A stretch of DNA of 64,000 bases, taken from the NCBI GenBank assembly GCA_014360645.1, contig JACIXD010000001.1:1-64000 (forward strand), written 5' to 3'. Below are positions 8,623-16,950 of the stretch, one piece after another (position 1 is the first letter of the stretch; each line of letters opens with the position of its first letter). The notes beneath the pieces were generated by a model. It did not search any database, was not told the origin of the DNA, and was given only the letters and a program-made list of their open reading frames with translations. The DNA comes from Actinomycetota bacterium (GTDB lineage: Bacteria; Actinomycetota; Geothermincolia; Geothermincolales; RBG-13-55-18). A program made the translations under genes and the position numbers.

Positions 8623-9828
8623 ATGGCCGAGGGCATCAGGGACAAGGTGGTCATCCTGGGCATGGGATGCACCAAGTTCGGGGAGCGCTGGGACAAGAGC
8701 GGCGGCGACCTCCTGGTGGACGCGCTCACCGAGGCCTTGGAGGACGCGGGCATCGAGAAGAAGGACCTGCAGGCGGCCTGGCTGGGAGTGCACATCGACG
8801 AGATCAACATCGGCAAGGGAGGTACCTACGCCTCCAACGCCATGCACCTGCCCTTCATCCCCGTGACCAGGCTGGACAACTTCTGCGCCTCGGGCACGGA
8901 GGCCTTCCGCGGCGCCGCCTACGGCGTGGCCTCGGGAGCCTACGACATCGCCCTGGCCATAGGGGTGGAGAAGCTCAAGGACACCGGCTACGGCGGGCTG
9001 CCCGACTCCCCGGCCTTCGGGCAGGAGATGGTCATGGTGGGGCCAAACGCCACCGCCCCGGGCATGTTTGCCCAGCTGGCCACGGCTTATGCTGCCAAGC
9101 ACAAGATCCCCATGGAGAGGGTCAAGGAGGCCATGACCCACGTGTCCTGGAAGAGCCACCAGAACGGGGCCAAGAACCCCCGCGCGCACCTGCGCAAGGC
9201 GGTCAGCAAAGAGCAGATCGCGGGCGCGCCCATGGTGGCCTATCCCCTGGGGCTCTTCGACTGCTGTGGGGTATCGGATGGCGCGGCCGCGGCCGTGGTG
9301 TGTACCCCGGAGGTGTTCAAGAAGCTCAAGCCCAACGAGCCCATGGTCAAGGTGAAGGCGCTGCAGATCGCGGTGAGCTCCGGCGAGGAGGCCGCCTATG
9401 ACAGGTGGGACGGCGCGAGCATCCTCACCACCCGCGCGGCGTCCAAGCGCGCCTACGAGGAGGCGGGCATAAAGGATCCCCGCAAGGAGATCTCCATGAT
9501 GGAGGTGCACGACTGCTTCTCCATAACCGAGCTCTGCACCATGGAGGACCTTTGGATATCGCCCGACGGCGGCGCGCCCGACGACATCCTCAACGGCTTC
9601 TTCGACCTCGACGGCCAGATACCGTGCCAGCCCGACGGGGGCCTGAAGTGCTTCGGGCACCCCATCGGCGCCTCGGGGATCCGCATGATCTTCGAGATGT
9701 ACAACCAGCTCCTGGGCCGCTGGCCGGAGGACCGGGCGGTGAAGAATCCCAAGTTCGGGCTCACCCACAACCTGGGCGGGGTGCCCAACAACAACGTCTG
9801 CTCCATCGCCATCTTCGGCGTGGATTAG
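8623..9828 (+). CDS. thiolase (acetyl-CoA C-acyltransferase family) with intact catalytic residues
   Basis: 401 aa of the SCP2/archaeal thiolase type. The nucleophilic Cys is present (DNFCASGTEAF, Cys88), as are the VHDCF motif, the GHPIGASG catalytic His and a Cys in the final NNNVCSIAIFG strand. It should therefore be able to condense or cleave acyl-CoAs. The start overlaps the end of the HMG-CoA-synthase-like/DUF35 gene (TGAGATGG). In archaea, acetoacetyl-CoA thiolase, HMG-CoA synthase and a DUF35 protein form one complex that channels the intermediate; this gene pair has the same three modules, two of them fused. A hairpin terminator follows at 9849. Confidence 0.9.
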   Translation: MAEGIRDKVVILGMGCTKFGERWDKSGGDLLVDALTEALEDAGIEKKDLQAAWLGVHIDEINIGKGGTYASNAMHLPFIPVTRLDNFCASGTEAFRGAAYGVASGAYDIALAIGVEKLKDTGYGGLPDSPAFGQEMVMVGPNATAPGMFAQLATAYAAKHKIPMERVKEAMTHVSWKSHQNGAKNPRAHLRKAVSKEQIAGAPMVAYPLGLFDCCGVSDGAAAAVVCTPEVFKKLKPNEPMVKVKALQIAVSSGEEAAYDRWDGASILTTRAASKRAYEEAGIKDPRKEISMMEVHDCFSITELCTMEDLWISPDGGAPDDILNGFFDLDGQIPCQPDGGLKCFGHPIGASGIRMIFEMYNQLLGRWPEDRAVKNPKFGLTHNLGGVPNNNVCSIAIFGVD

Positions 9829-9848
9829 AAGAAGGCCGGAAAGAGACG

Positions 9849-9875
9849 GGGGCGCGGCATGGCCCGCGCCCCTTT
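9849..9875 (+). terminator. intrinsic terminator after the thiolase
   Basis: A 9-bp stem, GGGGCGCGG (9849-9857) with CCGCGCCCC (9864-9872), has a 6-base loop and is followed by TTTATATA. Confidence 0.8.
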
Positions 9876-9885
9876 ATATACGAAA

Positions 9886-9933
9886 CATCACATCGTCCTT
9901 GCCGCCGGGCATCACATCGTCCTTGTCGCCGGG
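9886..9933. repeat. two tandem 24-bp repeats
   Basis: CATCACATCGTCCTTG followed by C or T and CGCCGGG is repeated back-to-back at 9886-9909 and 9910-9933, with a single C/T difference. It lies in the 400-base gap between the thiolase and a convergent methyltransferase. The rest of that gap (to 10231) shows no gene. Confidence 0.85.
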
Positions 9934-10231
9934 GCGGGTGTAGCCGCGGCACTACAGGGCCGCGCAGGCGGGCAGGGCGCCGGGCTCCCGGCGCCGATTC
10001 CTGCTGTCGGACGCCGAGGGCACCCCCCCGGGATCGCGCAGTAGACCGTCATCGCCATTGGCGGCCAAAGGGCATACCCAGCCCGAGGGGCGCACGTTCG
10101 ACGTGGCGGCTCGTGCGGGTTTACGGAGGCCGCGGACCGGGTATGGAGAGCGCTGCCGGCGAGCCATGCCCTTCAACGATGCGGGTTACCTCTGGGGGAT
10201 ATGCCGAAAGCGCGCCTCCATCGCCCCGTTT

Positions 10232-10876
10232 TCAGGATGGTTTTTTGGCGAGGGCGAGGAGCTTGTTGCGGCAGGGGATCACCCGTACCTCCTCGAATCC
10301 CGCTCGCTCCAGCAGGGAGGCCAGCCCGATGGTGTCGAAGGGGCCGTGCGCGTTCTCGCCGTGTCCGTGCCTCATGATCAGCCCGGTGAGGCGCGTGGCG
10401 CGGTAATCGGAGATGGCGATGCGTCCGCCGGGCTTGAGCAGGCGCATCCACTCCGTCACGGCGGTCGCCGGCTCGCGCAGTTCATGCAGGAGGTTGTTGG
10501 AGACCAAGATGTCCACCGAGCCCTTCTCCAGGCCGGTGGAGTCCACTGCCGCCCTCACGGTCTCTATGCGGCCCTCCACCGCCCTCGCGCGCGCCCGTCT
10601 GGCGAGCACCGCCAGCATCTCCTGCGAGAGGTCCACGCAGATCACCCTGCCGGTCGCCAGCCTGGCGGCGATGGGCAGGCTGAGGTACCCCGAGCCGCAT
10701 CCGGCGTCCAGCACCGTGGCTCCATGGTCGAGATAGGAGAAAACGTGCCCGAGGAGCCGCGCGCTGCTGCGGCCCAGCAGCGCCTCCTCGAGCCTGCGCA
10801 CCGGGCTCACCATCAGCAGGGCCCCCAACCAGCCCCGCCGGCCCGACCATTCCGTGGCCCGCTCGACCTCGGCCAT
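10232..10876 (-). CDS. class I SAM-dependent methyltransferase (first of three)
   Basis: 214 aa from the ATG at 10876, preceded by GAGGAGGTG; longer in-frame starts lack a site. Motif I is VLDAGCGSGYLSLPIAARL, motif II ICVDLSQEML, then VSNNLLHEL and LKPGGRIAISDY, the order of a class I Rossmann methyltransferase of the UbiE/Methyltransf_11 type. The first 35 residues are helical and could cap the active site. It is convergent with the thiolase operon and divergent from the methyltransferase at 11255. The substrate cannot be told from sequence. A TATAAT-like hexamer lies about 60 bases upstream (10936-10941), read on either strand. Confidence 0.85.
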   Translation of the reverse strand: MAEVERATEWSGRRGWLGALLMVSPVRRLEEALLGRSSARLLGHVFSYLDHGATVLDAGCGSGYLSLPIAARLATGRVICVDLSQEMLAVLARRARARAVEGRIETVRAAVDSTGLEKGSVDILVSNNLLHELREPATAVTEWMRLLKPGGRIAISDYRATRLTGLIMRHGHGENAHGPFDTIGLASLLERAGFEEVRVIPCRNKLLALAKKPS

Positions 10877-11254
10877 CCGGCACCTCCTCGGGGCAAGCGC
10901 TCCCTTCGCGGATGCGGCCTTCGACGACAGGGTCTTATAATATGGTCTTCCGCGCGAGGGGGCAACCGCCCTTCCGAAGCCCCTCCTCTTAGGAGACCGC
11001 CTGAGGCCTCCGGCTGCCATGGTGAAGGGGATCCCCGGGATCGCCGACCGGCCGGAGATGATGGAGGGCGGAGCCCTCTCGTGACCGCATATATCCCGCG
11101 CTTATCGGAGAACGGACGTTTTTTCCGGGCCTGCTCCCCGTGGCGGTGATATGATCGTGCCGTCCCCGATATCGTCTGTCCGTTCGGCGGGAAGGGCCGG
11201 GGATTCCCCGCTTAAAGGTTCCCGCCGCACGGTCTCGCCGGGAAAGGAGGAGGA
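10877..11254. other. divergent spacer between two methyltransferase genes
   Basis: 378 bases without a supported gene. It contains TATAAT at 10936-10941 and a TATGAT at about 11150, plausible -10 elements for the two flanking genes, but no matching -35 is convincing. Confidence 0.35.
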
Positions 11255-11974
11255 ATGGGCCCCTCGAGATGGGAGGAGGTGGCGGAGGACTACAACCGCA
11301 TCTTCCGCAACGACAGACCTTACTGGGAGGTCCTGGAAACCCTTGCGGAAAGCGCCGCCCTACAGGCGGGCGAGGTCGTCCTGGACGTCGGTTGCGGCAC
11401 CGGTAACGTGACCGCTCTTCTGCGCGAGAGGTTTCCCGGAGCGAGGGTATGCGGCGTGGACCCCTCGAGCAACATGGTCCGCCTGGCTGAGGACCGCTTC
11501 CGGGCCGATCCCATGGTGGAGATAAGGGAGGGCGAGGGGATCGGGATACCCTATCCCGACGGCTATTTCGACTGCGTGGTATCCAACCTGGCCCTGCACC
11601 ACGTGCCGCCGCCGCAGAGGTGCCTGTGCGCCTCGGAGTTGGCGCGGGTGACCATGCCGGGCGGTCGCCTGGTCTACTCGGACCTCTTCTGGGACGTGGC
11701 GGGCGAACGCGATGACCCGGCGCGGATGAGGGAGGTGATAGAGGAGATCGCAGCCTACGCCCTCCACTGCCTGGATATTGGCGCGCCGGAGATGACCGTA
11801 TTCCTGTGTCAGCAGCTGCCGCTTCACCTTGAGGAGAAGAACGAATACGTGGCCACCGTGAACGACTGGATCGGACCCCTTGAGGAAGCCGGCTTCGAGG
11901 GGCTCGAGATCGTCCTGCCCCCGCCGCCGCACTTCTCCTTCAAGATCATCCGCGGCACCAGGAGCGGGTTATAA
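11255..11974 (+). CDS. class I SAM-dependent methyltransferase (second of three)
   Basis: 239 aa, start ATG 11255 after GGAAAGGAGGAGG. SAM-binding motif I is VVLDVGCGTGNVTALL, motif II VCGVDPSSNMVRLA, then DCVVSNLALHHVPPP and MPGGRLVYSDLFWD, a Methyltransf_11/25 arrangement. The last 90 residues form a substrate domain with no recognised signature. The cysteine-rich C_GCAxxG_C_C protein starts 47 bases downstream, so the two are probably co-transcribed; methyltransferase and redox-cysteine protein may act on the same small molecule (inference). Confidence 0.85.
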   Translation: MGPSRWEEVAEDYNRIFRNDRPYWEVLETLAESAALQAGEVVLDVGCGTGNVTALLRERFPGARVCGVDPSSNMVRLAEDRFRADPMVEIREGEGIGIPYPDGYFDCVVSNLALHHVPPPQRCLCASELARVTMPGGRLVYSDLFWDVAGERDDPARMREVIEEIAAYALHCLDIGAPEMTVFLCQQLPLHLEEKNEYVATVNDWIGPLEEAGFEGLEIVLPPPPHFSFKIIRGTRSGL

Positions 11975-12020
11975 TAACCCTGACTTCTCCTGTCCGGGAG
12001 GCGAGTTGAGGGGGTCGGTC

Positions 12021-12998
12021 ATGGATGAGATGGTCAACCGGGGCGTAGCGGCCTTCGCGCGCCTGCGTATCCTCACCTACCTGAACTGTATGCAGGCGAC
12101 CTACAGTACCCTGGCAGGGTACCTGGGAGTGAGCGAGAGGACGGCGGTGCGGGCGGGGTGCCCGCTCGAGGGCGGCGGAGCAAGCGAGGGCTCCACCTGC
12201 GGGGTGGTCTCGGGAGGCTGTATGGCCGTGGTCCTCGCCCACCTCGGGGACATCCTGGAGGGCGAGGCGGGCAAGGGGGAGGCTCTGTACGGGCGCCTGC
12301 GCGAGTACACGGCCTGGTTCGAGGAGAGCTTCGGCAGCACCCTCTGCAGGGAGCGCAGCGGCCTGGACCTCAACGAGCTGCTCAGCTTCATGGACTACCT
12401 GTTCACCGGCAAGGTGTTCACGCGCTGCGTCAACCACATCGGCAGGGCGGTATCCCATCTCATCGAGCTCATGAACCGTCCCTTGGAGGGAGGGGGCGAG
12501 GCGAGCGCGATCGACCTCAGGCTGGCGTCAGGAGGCGGATACTGCGCGGCGGAGGTGCTGAAGGGCCTGCGCGAGGAGACCGGCCTGGGGAGCCTCTTCC
12601 TGGAGCGGATGTCCGTGGCCCTGGACGGCGGCGTGGGGCTCTCGGGCGGCCTCTGCGGCGCCCTGGGGGCTGCCCTGCTCGCCATGGGGCTGGTGTGGGG
12701 CATAGACCCCAGGAAGGAGGGCCTGGTGGGCACCCTGGTCCCCTTCGTAAGGGGCCACGTAAACCTCTACGCGGGACGCAGCGAACCGGAGCTCTGGGCG
12801 GTGGCCAACCCCTTCATGCGGGAGTTCAGAAAAAGATACGGCTCCCTGGAATGCCGTGACCTTACGGGATGCCGCTTCGGGAGCGGGTCCGAGCTGGCCG
12901 AGCACGTGGAGTCCTCGGAGTCGTGCGCGCAGATGAAGGAATGGTGCCGCACGCGGGCGGCGGAGCTCATCTCCTCCCACACCGTGTTCGCCACGTGA
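12021..12998 (+). CDS. protein with two C_GCAxxG_C_C-type domains
   Basis: 325 aa from the ATG at 12021 (GAGGGGGT upstream). Two related halves are seen. The first has NCMQATYS, GCPLEGGG and TCGVVSGG; the second has GGYCAAEVL, MSVALDGGVGLSGGLCGALGAALLAMGL and CRDLTGC. This matches the C_GCAxxG_C_C family, small redox or metal-binding proteins defined by spaced cysteines and a Gly-Cys-(Gly/Ala) core, often found near radical SAM or methyltransferase genes in anaerobes. A tandem duplication in one chain is longer than the usual single domain. The biochemical role of the family is unknown. It lies between a methyltransferase and a small coiled-coil gene on the same strand. Confidence 0.75.
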   Translation: MDEMVNRGVAAFARLRILTYLNCMQATYSTLAGYLGVSERTAVRAGCPLEGGGASEGSTCGVVSGGCMAVVLAHLGDILEGEAGKGEALYGRLREYTAWFEESFGSTLCRERSGLDLNELLSFMDYLFTGKVFTRCVNHIGRAVSHLIELMNRPLEGGGEASAIDLRLASGGGYCAAEVLKGLREETGLGSLFLERMSVALDGGVGLSGGLCGALGAALLAMGLVWGIDPRKEGLVGTLVPFVRGHVNLYAGRSEPELWAVANPFMREFRKRYGSLECRDLTGCRFGSGSELAEHVESSESCAQMKEWCRTRAAELISSHTVFAT

Positions 12999-13076
12999 GC
13001 GGCGCAAAGAGGTCGGAGGGACGGCAACCCGCGCCGTCTGGAGGGATGGCGGGCGGCGCCGGAGGAGATGAGGCGC

Positions 13077-13253
13077 ATGGAACTGCGCGCGGCCTACCTC
13101 GGCGGCTCCGCGGCAGCGCTGAGAGCGGGCGGTGAGATGGAGCGAAAGGCCGCGGAGCTGGAGGAGATGGAGCGCGAGATAGAGGAACTGCGTTCGCGCA
13201 TCCTCGCCAAAAATGAGGAGATACGCGGCATGGATGTAAAGAGACGGGAGTAG
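13077..13253 (+). CDS. small coiled-coil protein
   Basis: 58 aa from the ATG at 13077, chosen over 13068 because GGAGGAG ends 9 bases before it. The C-terminal two thirds are heptad-rich and charged (ERKAAELEEMEREIEELRSR), predicting one long coiled coil. It lies tightly between the C_GCAxxG_C_C gene and the FabK-like gene on the same strand. Function unknown; it could be an adaptor. Its small size and biased composition keep confidence moderate. Confidence 0.5.
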   Translation: MELRAAYLGGSAAALRAGGEMERKAAELEEMEREIEELRSRILAKNEEIRGMDVKRRE

Positions 13254-13267
13254 CGAGGAGGGCGAAG

Positions 13268-14203
13268 GTGAAGAGTCGGGTTCCCGGGATACTGGGCATC
13301 GAGTACCCCATCCTCCAGGGCGGGATGATCTGGGTATCGGACGCGCGGCTGGCGGCGACCGTGTCCGAGGCGGGTGGCCTGGGGGTCATCGGCGCCGGAG
13401 GCATGCCGCCGGAGACGGTGGAGGAGGAGATAAGGAAGGCGAGGGAGCTCACCTCGAAGCCCTTCGGGGTGAACATCCCCATCCTCAGCCCCTTCGGGGA
13501 GGGAGTCTTCGAGACGGCGGCGCGCCTGGGCGTTCCCGTGCTCACCACCTCGGCGGGAAACCCCATGGCCTTCACCGCGCGGGCCAAGGAGGCGGGGATG
13601 AAGGTGGTGCACGTGGTGTCCAACGTGCGCATGGCCCGCAAGGCCCAGGAGGCGGGGGTGGACGTCATCGTGGCCGAGGGCTACGAGGCGGGCGGGCACA
13701 ACGGCTTCGACGAGCTCACCACCATGGCCCTGGTCCCCCAGGTGGTGGACGCGGTGGAGGTCCCGGTGGTGGCGGCGGGCGGCATCGCCGACGCGCGCGG
13801 CATGGTGGCGGCCTTCGCCCTGGGCGCAGAGGGGGTGCAGTTGGGGACCCGCTTCCTGGCCTCCACGGAAAGCCCCGCCCATCCCCGCTACAAGGAGCTC
13901 ATCCTCTCTGCGGGGGACTGCTCCACGGTGATCACGGGGCGCGCCTTCGGCCCCGTGCGCGTGCTGCGCAACAAGCTGGCGGAGATGATCCTGCAGGCGG
14001 AGAGGGAGGGCATGCCACCGGAGAAGGTGCAGGAGATGATCGGCTCCGGGCGTTCCGTGAAGGCCTGCCTGGAGGGGGACCTGGACGAGGGCTCCTTTAT
14101 GAGCGGGCAGGTGGCGGGGATGATCCGGGAGCTGAAGAGCGTCCGCGAGATCATCGCGGAGCTGGTGGAGGGCTACGTGCGCATAGTGGAAGGCCTTCGT
14201 TGA
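13268..14203 (+). CDS. FabK-like enoyl reductase / nitronate monooxygenase family flavoprotein
   Basis: 311 aa FMN-dependent TIM barrel starting with GTG after GAGGAGGGCG. Signature segments are PILQGGMIWVS, GGLGVIGAGGM, EGYEAGGHNG, VVAAGGIADARGM and GAEGVQLGTRFLAS. The EAGGHNG and GTRFLA stretches are typical of FabK (enoyl-ACP reductase II), as is the C-terminal LEGDLDEGSFMSGQVAG segment; nitronate monooxygenases share the fold but usually lack the latter. It probably reduces a C=C bond in an acyl-ACP or acyl-CoA using NAD(P)H. No other fatty-acid synthesis genes are nearby, so it may instead serve the CoA-linked genes around it (inference). Confidence 0.8.
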   Translation: MKSRVPGILGIEYPILQGGMIWVSDARLAATVSEAGGLGVIGAGGMPPETVEEEIRKARELTSKPFGVNIPILSPFGEGVFETAARLGVPVLTTSAGNPMAFTARAKEAGMKVVHVVSNVRMARKAQEAGVDVIVAEGYEAGGHNGFDELTTMALVPQVVDAVEVPVVAAGGIADARGMVAAFALGAEGVQLGTRFLASTESPAHPRYKELILSAGDCSTVITGRAFGPVRVLRNKLAEMILQAEREGMPPEKVQEMIGSGRSVKACLEGDLDEGSFMSGQVAGMIRELKSVREIIAELVEGYVRIVEGLR

Positions 14204-14300
14204 GGACGGGGGAGTAGAACCGGAATGCGTTGGAACCGGGGTTGAGAAGGGAGGCGTGGCGGAGGAAGCCAGACGTACGTCGGGGACGCGGAAGGAGAGA

Positions 14301-14326
14301 TGTCCCATGTCCGGGGCTGACCCCAT
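14301..14326 (+). repeat. 26-bp dispersed repeat, copy 1
   Basis: These 26 bases (start TGTCCCATGTCC, end CTGACCCCAT) recur exactly, in inverted orientation, at 22624-22649. This copy ends six bases before the start codon of the methyltransferase gene and supplies most of its 5' leader. Confidence 0.9.
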
Positions 14327-14331
14327 GAGAG

Positions 14332-15069
14332 ATGAAGCTGGAGAAACAGGCCTATAGGAGCATCTACGAAAAAGAGGACGAGCACTGGTGGTTCCTGGGC
14401 CGCCGCAGGGTGCTGGGCGCGCTCCTCGACGCCCTGGACCCGCCCGGCGACTGGAGGGTGCTCGACGTGGGGTGCGGCACGGGGGGCAACTTCCCCTTCC
14501 TCTCCCGCTACGGCGAGGTCGAGGGATGCGACTATTCGGAGGAGGCGGTGCGTTTCTGTCGGCTGCGGGGGGATGTCCCCGTGCGGGAGGCGAGCATCTA
14601 CGAGCTTCCCTACGCCGACTGCTCCTTCGACCTCGTGACCTGCCTCGACGTCATCGAGCACCTGCGCCTGGACCTGCCCGCCTTCCTGGAGCTCAGGAGG
14701 GTGGCCAGGAAAGGCGGTCGCGTGCTCGTGACCCTCCCCGCGGGGCCGGGGATCTACAGCGACTTCGACTGCCTGGCGGGGCACCTGCGTCGCTACACCC
14801 TGCCGGAGGTAAGGCTTCTCATGCGGGAAAGCGGCCTGGAGATAGAGAGGCTCACCGGCTATACCGTGCTCGTACACCCACTCATACGTTATTACCGCCG
14901 CCGCGGGAGTATAAGCAGCGGAGACGGCAGGTACACCCAGGCCATGGAGACCATCCACCGACCCACCAACCATATTCTGGTAAGAGCCCTGGAGCTCGAG
15001 GCACGGCTCATATCGCGGTGGGACCTGCGTGGCGGCTCCTCCCTGGCCGCCCTGGCCCGCAGGCCCTGA
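14332..15069 (+). CDS. class I SAM-dependent methyltransferase (third of three)
   Basis: 245 aa. It starts MKLEKQAYRSIYEKEDEHWW, the Tyr-x-x-Glu-Glu-His-Trp-Trp opening common in methyltransferases of glycan and lipid-modifying clusters. SAM motifs are VLDVGCGTGGNFPFL and VEGCDYSEEAVRF, then LVTCLDVIEHL and ARKGGRVLVTLPAG. The HLRRYTLPEV segment is also typical. The leader is unusual: the 26-bp dispersed repeat ends six bases upstream and no strong Shine-Dalgarno is visible. The substrate is unknown. Confidence 0.85.
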   Translation: MKLEKQAYRSIYEKEDEHWWFLGRRRVLGALLDALDPPGDWRVLDVGCGTGGNFPFLSRYGEVEGCDYSEEAVRFCRLRGDVPVREASIYELPYADCSFDLVTCLDVIEHLRLDLPAFLELRRVARKGGRVLVTLPAGPGIYSDFDCLAGHLRRYTLPEVRLLMRESGLEIERLTGYTVLVHPLIRYYRRRGSISSGDGRYTQAMETIHRPTNHILVRALELEARLISRWDLRGGSSLAALARRP

Positions 15070-15206
15070 GGTCGGATACGCACCGGAAAAGCGTTCCGCC
15101 CCCTCCCGAAGGACGAGGCTTCGGACAAGATGCCCGTGGGGAAAGCGCCCCCGGACGGCTTGGGCTACGACCTTATCATAAAAAGTATTAAGCGCCAGTT
15201 AAGATA

Positions 15207-15235
15207 TTTACAAGCCGGCGATAAAATTATAGGAT
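15207..15235 (+). promoter_or_regulatory. candidate sigma-70-type promoter for the DUF35/thiolase-like operon
   Basis: TTTACA (15207-15212), a 17-base spacer and TAGGAT (15230-15235) lie in an AT-rich patch that stands out from the GC-rich surroundings, about 85 bases before the first operon gene. Confidence 0.5.
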
Positions 15236-15320
15236 GGTATAGCCGGGCGTTCGTTCGGGGCTTCAAAGGCTTCAACATACCCTTAAGAAGCGGGATGGCG
15301 GATCGACCGAGGAGGGAGAG

Positions 15321-15776
15321 ATGGAGGAGATCAAGGACACCTTTCTGCACCCCGTCGTGCCCCTGGATTTCCAGAACAACTATCGAGTAGGCGCTTACCT
15401 GCAGCGCTACCTCGATGGGTTCAGGGAGAAAAAGATCCTGGGGGCGAAATGCTCGCAGTGCGGCAGGGTGGTTGTGCCGCCGCGCAAGTACTGCGGGGCC
15501 TGCAACCTGGTCATGGAGGAGTTCGTGGAGCTCCCCCAGGAGGGGACGCTGGAGAACTTCACCGTTGGCCACGTCACCCTGGAGAAGGGCCAGCTCAACA
15601 GGGCCGACGCCCCCTACGTCATCGGCATGGTGAGGCTGGAGGGCGCATCCAACTCGCTGCTCGCCAAGCTGGACGTGGCTCCCGCCGACGTAAAGACGGG
15701 CATGAAGGTCAAGGCGGTCTGGAAGGACCAGGTCGAGGGGGAATATACAGACCTCGACTGTTTCCAGCCGGCATAG
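15321..15776 (+). CDS. DUF35 Zn-ribbon/OB-fold protein (first)
   Basis: 151 aa. After a helical N-terminus comes a rubredoxin-like zinc ribbon (Cys44, Cys47, Cys58, Cys61 in KCSQCG and YCGACN) and then an OB-fold with the GTLENFTVGHVT strand. DUF35 proteins bind acyl-CoA and partner thiolase-fold enzymes: ChsH2 with the Ltp2 aldolase in steroid side-chain breakdown, BbsA with BbsB in toluene degradation, and the archaeal thiolase/HMG-CoA synthase complex. It is the first gene of a four-gene operon, 12 bases before the first thiolase-like gene. The start at 15321 follows GGAGGGAG. Confidence 0.88.
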   Translation: MEEIKDTFLHPVVPLDFQNNYRVGAYLQRYLDGFREKKILGAKCSQCGRVVVPPRKYCGACNLVMEEFVELPQEGTLENFTVGHVTLEKGQLNRADAPYVIGMVRLEGASNSLLAKLDVAPADVKTGMKVKAVWKDQVEGEYTDLDCFQPA

Positions 15777-15788
15777 GGGGTGAAACGC

Positions 15789-16934
15789 ATGGATAGAAAA
15801 GTAGCGATCGCAGGGTTCCGGATGGCCGCCGCCCCCGACCTGGAGACCACGCGCGAGCGGCTGGTCTTCGAGCTCTCCAAGGGGCTCCTGGACGACCTCG
15901 GCATAGACCGCGACGCCGTGGACAACTTCGTCCTCTGCTCCAACGACTTCTTGGACGGCAGGACCATCTCCCACGTCTTCCTCGGACCCCCGGCGGGCGG
16001 GTATATGAAGGACCAGACAAAGGTGGAGATGGACGGCCTCAACGCCTTCATCTACGCCAGCATGGGCATCATCTCGGGACAGTATGACGTTACCATGGTC
16101 CTGGCCATGAGCCTCACCGGATCCCAGGTCAGTCCCTACCTCTATTTCGACTACTCGCTGGACCCCACCTATGACCGCCAGCTCAAGCTGCTCAACGAGC
16201 TCTCAGCGGCGGCCCTGGAGGCCAGGAGCTACCTGGCGGCCAACGGCTATCCCGAGGAACTCCTGGACGCGGTGGCGGTCCAGAACCTGAAGAACGCCGC
16301 CGCCAATCCCGGCCAGGCGCGGCGCATCGAGGGAGTCAGCAGGGAGAAGGTAAAGGGATCGCCGTATTATTACGAGCCCCTGCGGGAGCTGCACTGCTAC
16401 CCGCCCACCGACGGGGGCTGCGCCATGCTCCTGGTATCAGAACGGAAGGCGGAGGAGCTCACCGATAAGCCGGTCTGGCTCCTGGGCATGGGCCGCAGCA
16501 CCGACATCTATTTCATCGGGGACCGCGACCTCTCCACCTCCCTCTCCGCCGCCCAGGCCGCGCAGAGGGCTTATGCCATGGCGGGCATAAAAGACCCCGC
16601 GGCCGAGCTGGGTTTCGCGGAGATATCGTCACCCTTCGCCCACCAGGAGCCCCTGCTGGCGGAGTCCATGGGACTGCTGGAGAAGGGAAAGGCCGCCGCG
16701 GCCTACGAGGCGGGCGATACCGCGGTCGACGGCGGCATGCCCCTCAATCCCTCCGGGGGGCCCCTGGGAGGCAATCCTCTCTGCGCCGCCGGCCTTATAC
16801 GTGTGGCCGAGGCGGCGCGCCAGCTCAGGGGCGAGGCGGGCGAGAACCAGGTGAAGAAGGCGGACAAGGCGCTGGTGCACGGGCAGGACGGGTTGTGCGC
16901 CCAGCAGAGCGCCGTGGTCATCCTGGGGACCTGA
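15789..16934 (+). CDS. thiolase-like protein lacking the catalytic cysteine (first)
   Basis: 381 aa from the ATG at 15789, which has AGGGGGTG upstream. The thiolase/SCP-x fold is clear (KVAIAGFRMA opening; SGQYDVTMVLAMS; closing QQSAVVILG strand). The nucleophile elbow that reads Cys-Ala-Ser-Gly in active thiolases here reads EMDG (Glu80), and the usual GHPxGxTG reads GGNPLCAAG, so both the Cys and a catalytic His are replaced. A His remains in SSPFAHQE. In Ltp2-type enzymes loss of these residues goes with aldolase chemistry carried out together with a DUF35 partner, which flanks this gene. A carbon-carbon lyase or scaffold role is inferred. Confidence 0.85.
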   Translation: MDRKVAIAGFRMAAAPDLETTRERLVFELSKGLLDDLGIDRDAVDNFVLCSNDFLDGRTISHVFLGPPAGGYMKDQTKVEMDGLNAFIYASMGIISGQYDVTMVLAMSLTGSQVSPYLYFDYSLDPTYDRQLKLLNELSAAALEARSYLAANGYPEELLDAVAVQNLKNAAANPGQARRIEGVSREKVKGSPYYYEPLRELHCYPPTDGGCAMLLVSERKAEELTDKPVWLLGMGRSTDIYFIGDRDLSTSLSAAQAAQRAYAMAGIKDPAAELGFAEISSPFAHQEPLLAESMGLLEKGKAAAAYEAGDTAVDGGMPLNPSGGPLGGNPLCAAGLIRVAEAARQLRGEAGENQVKKADKALVHGQDGLCAQQSAVVILGT

Positions 16935-16950
16935 GGAGGTGGTGGAATTG

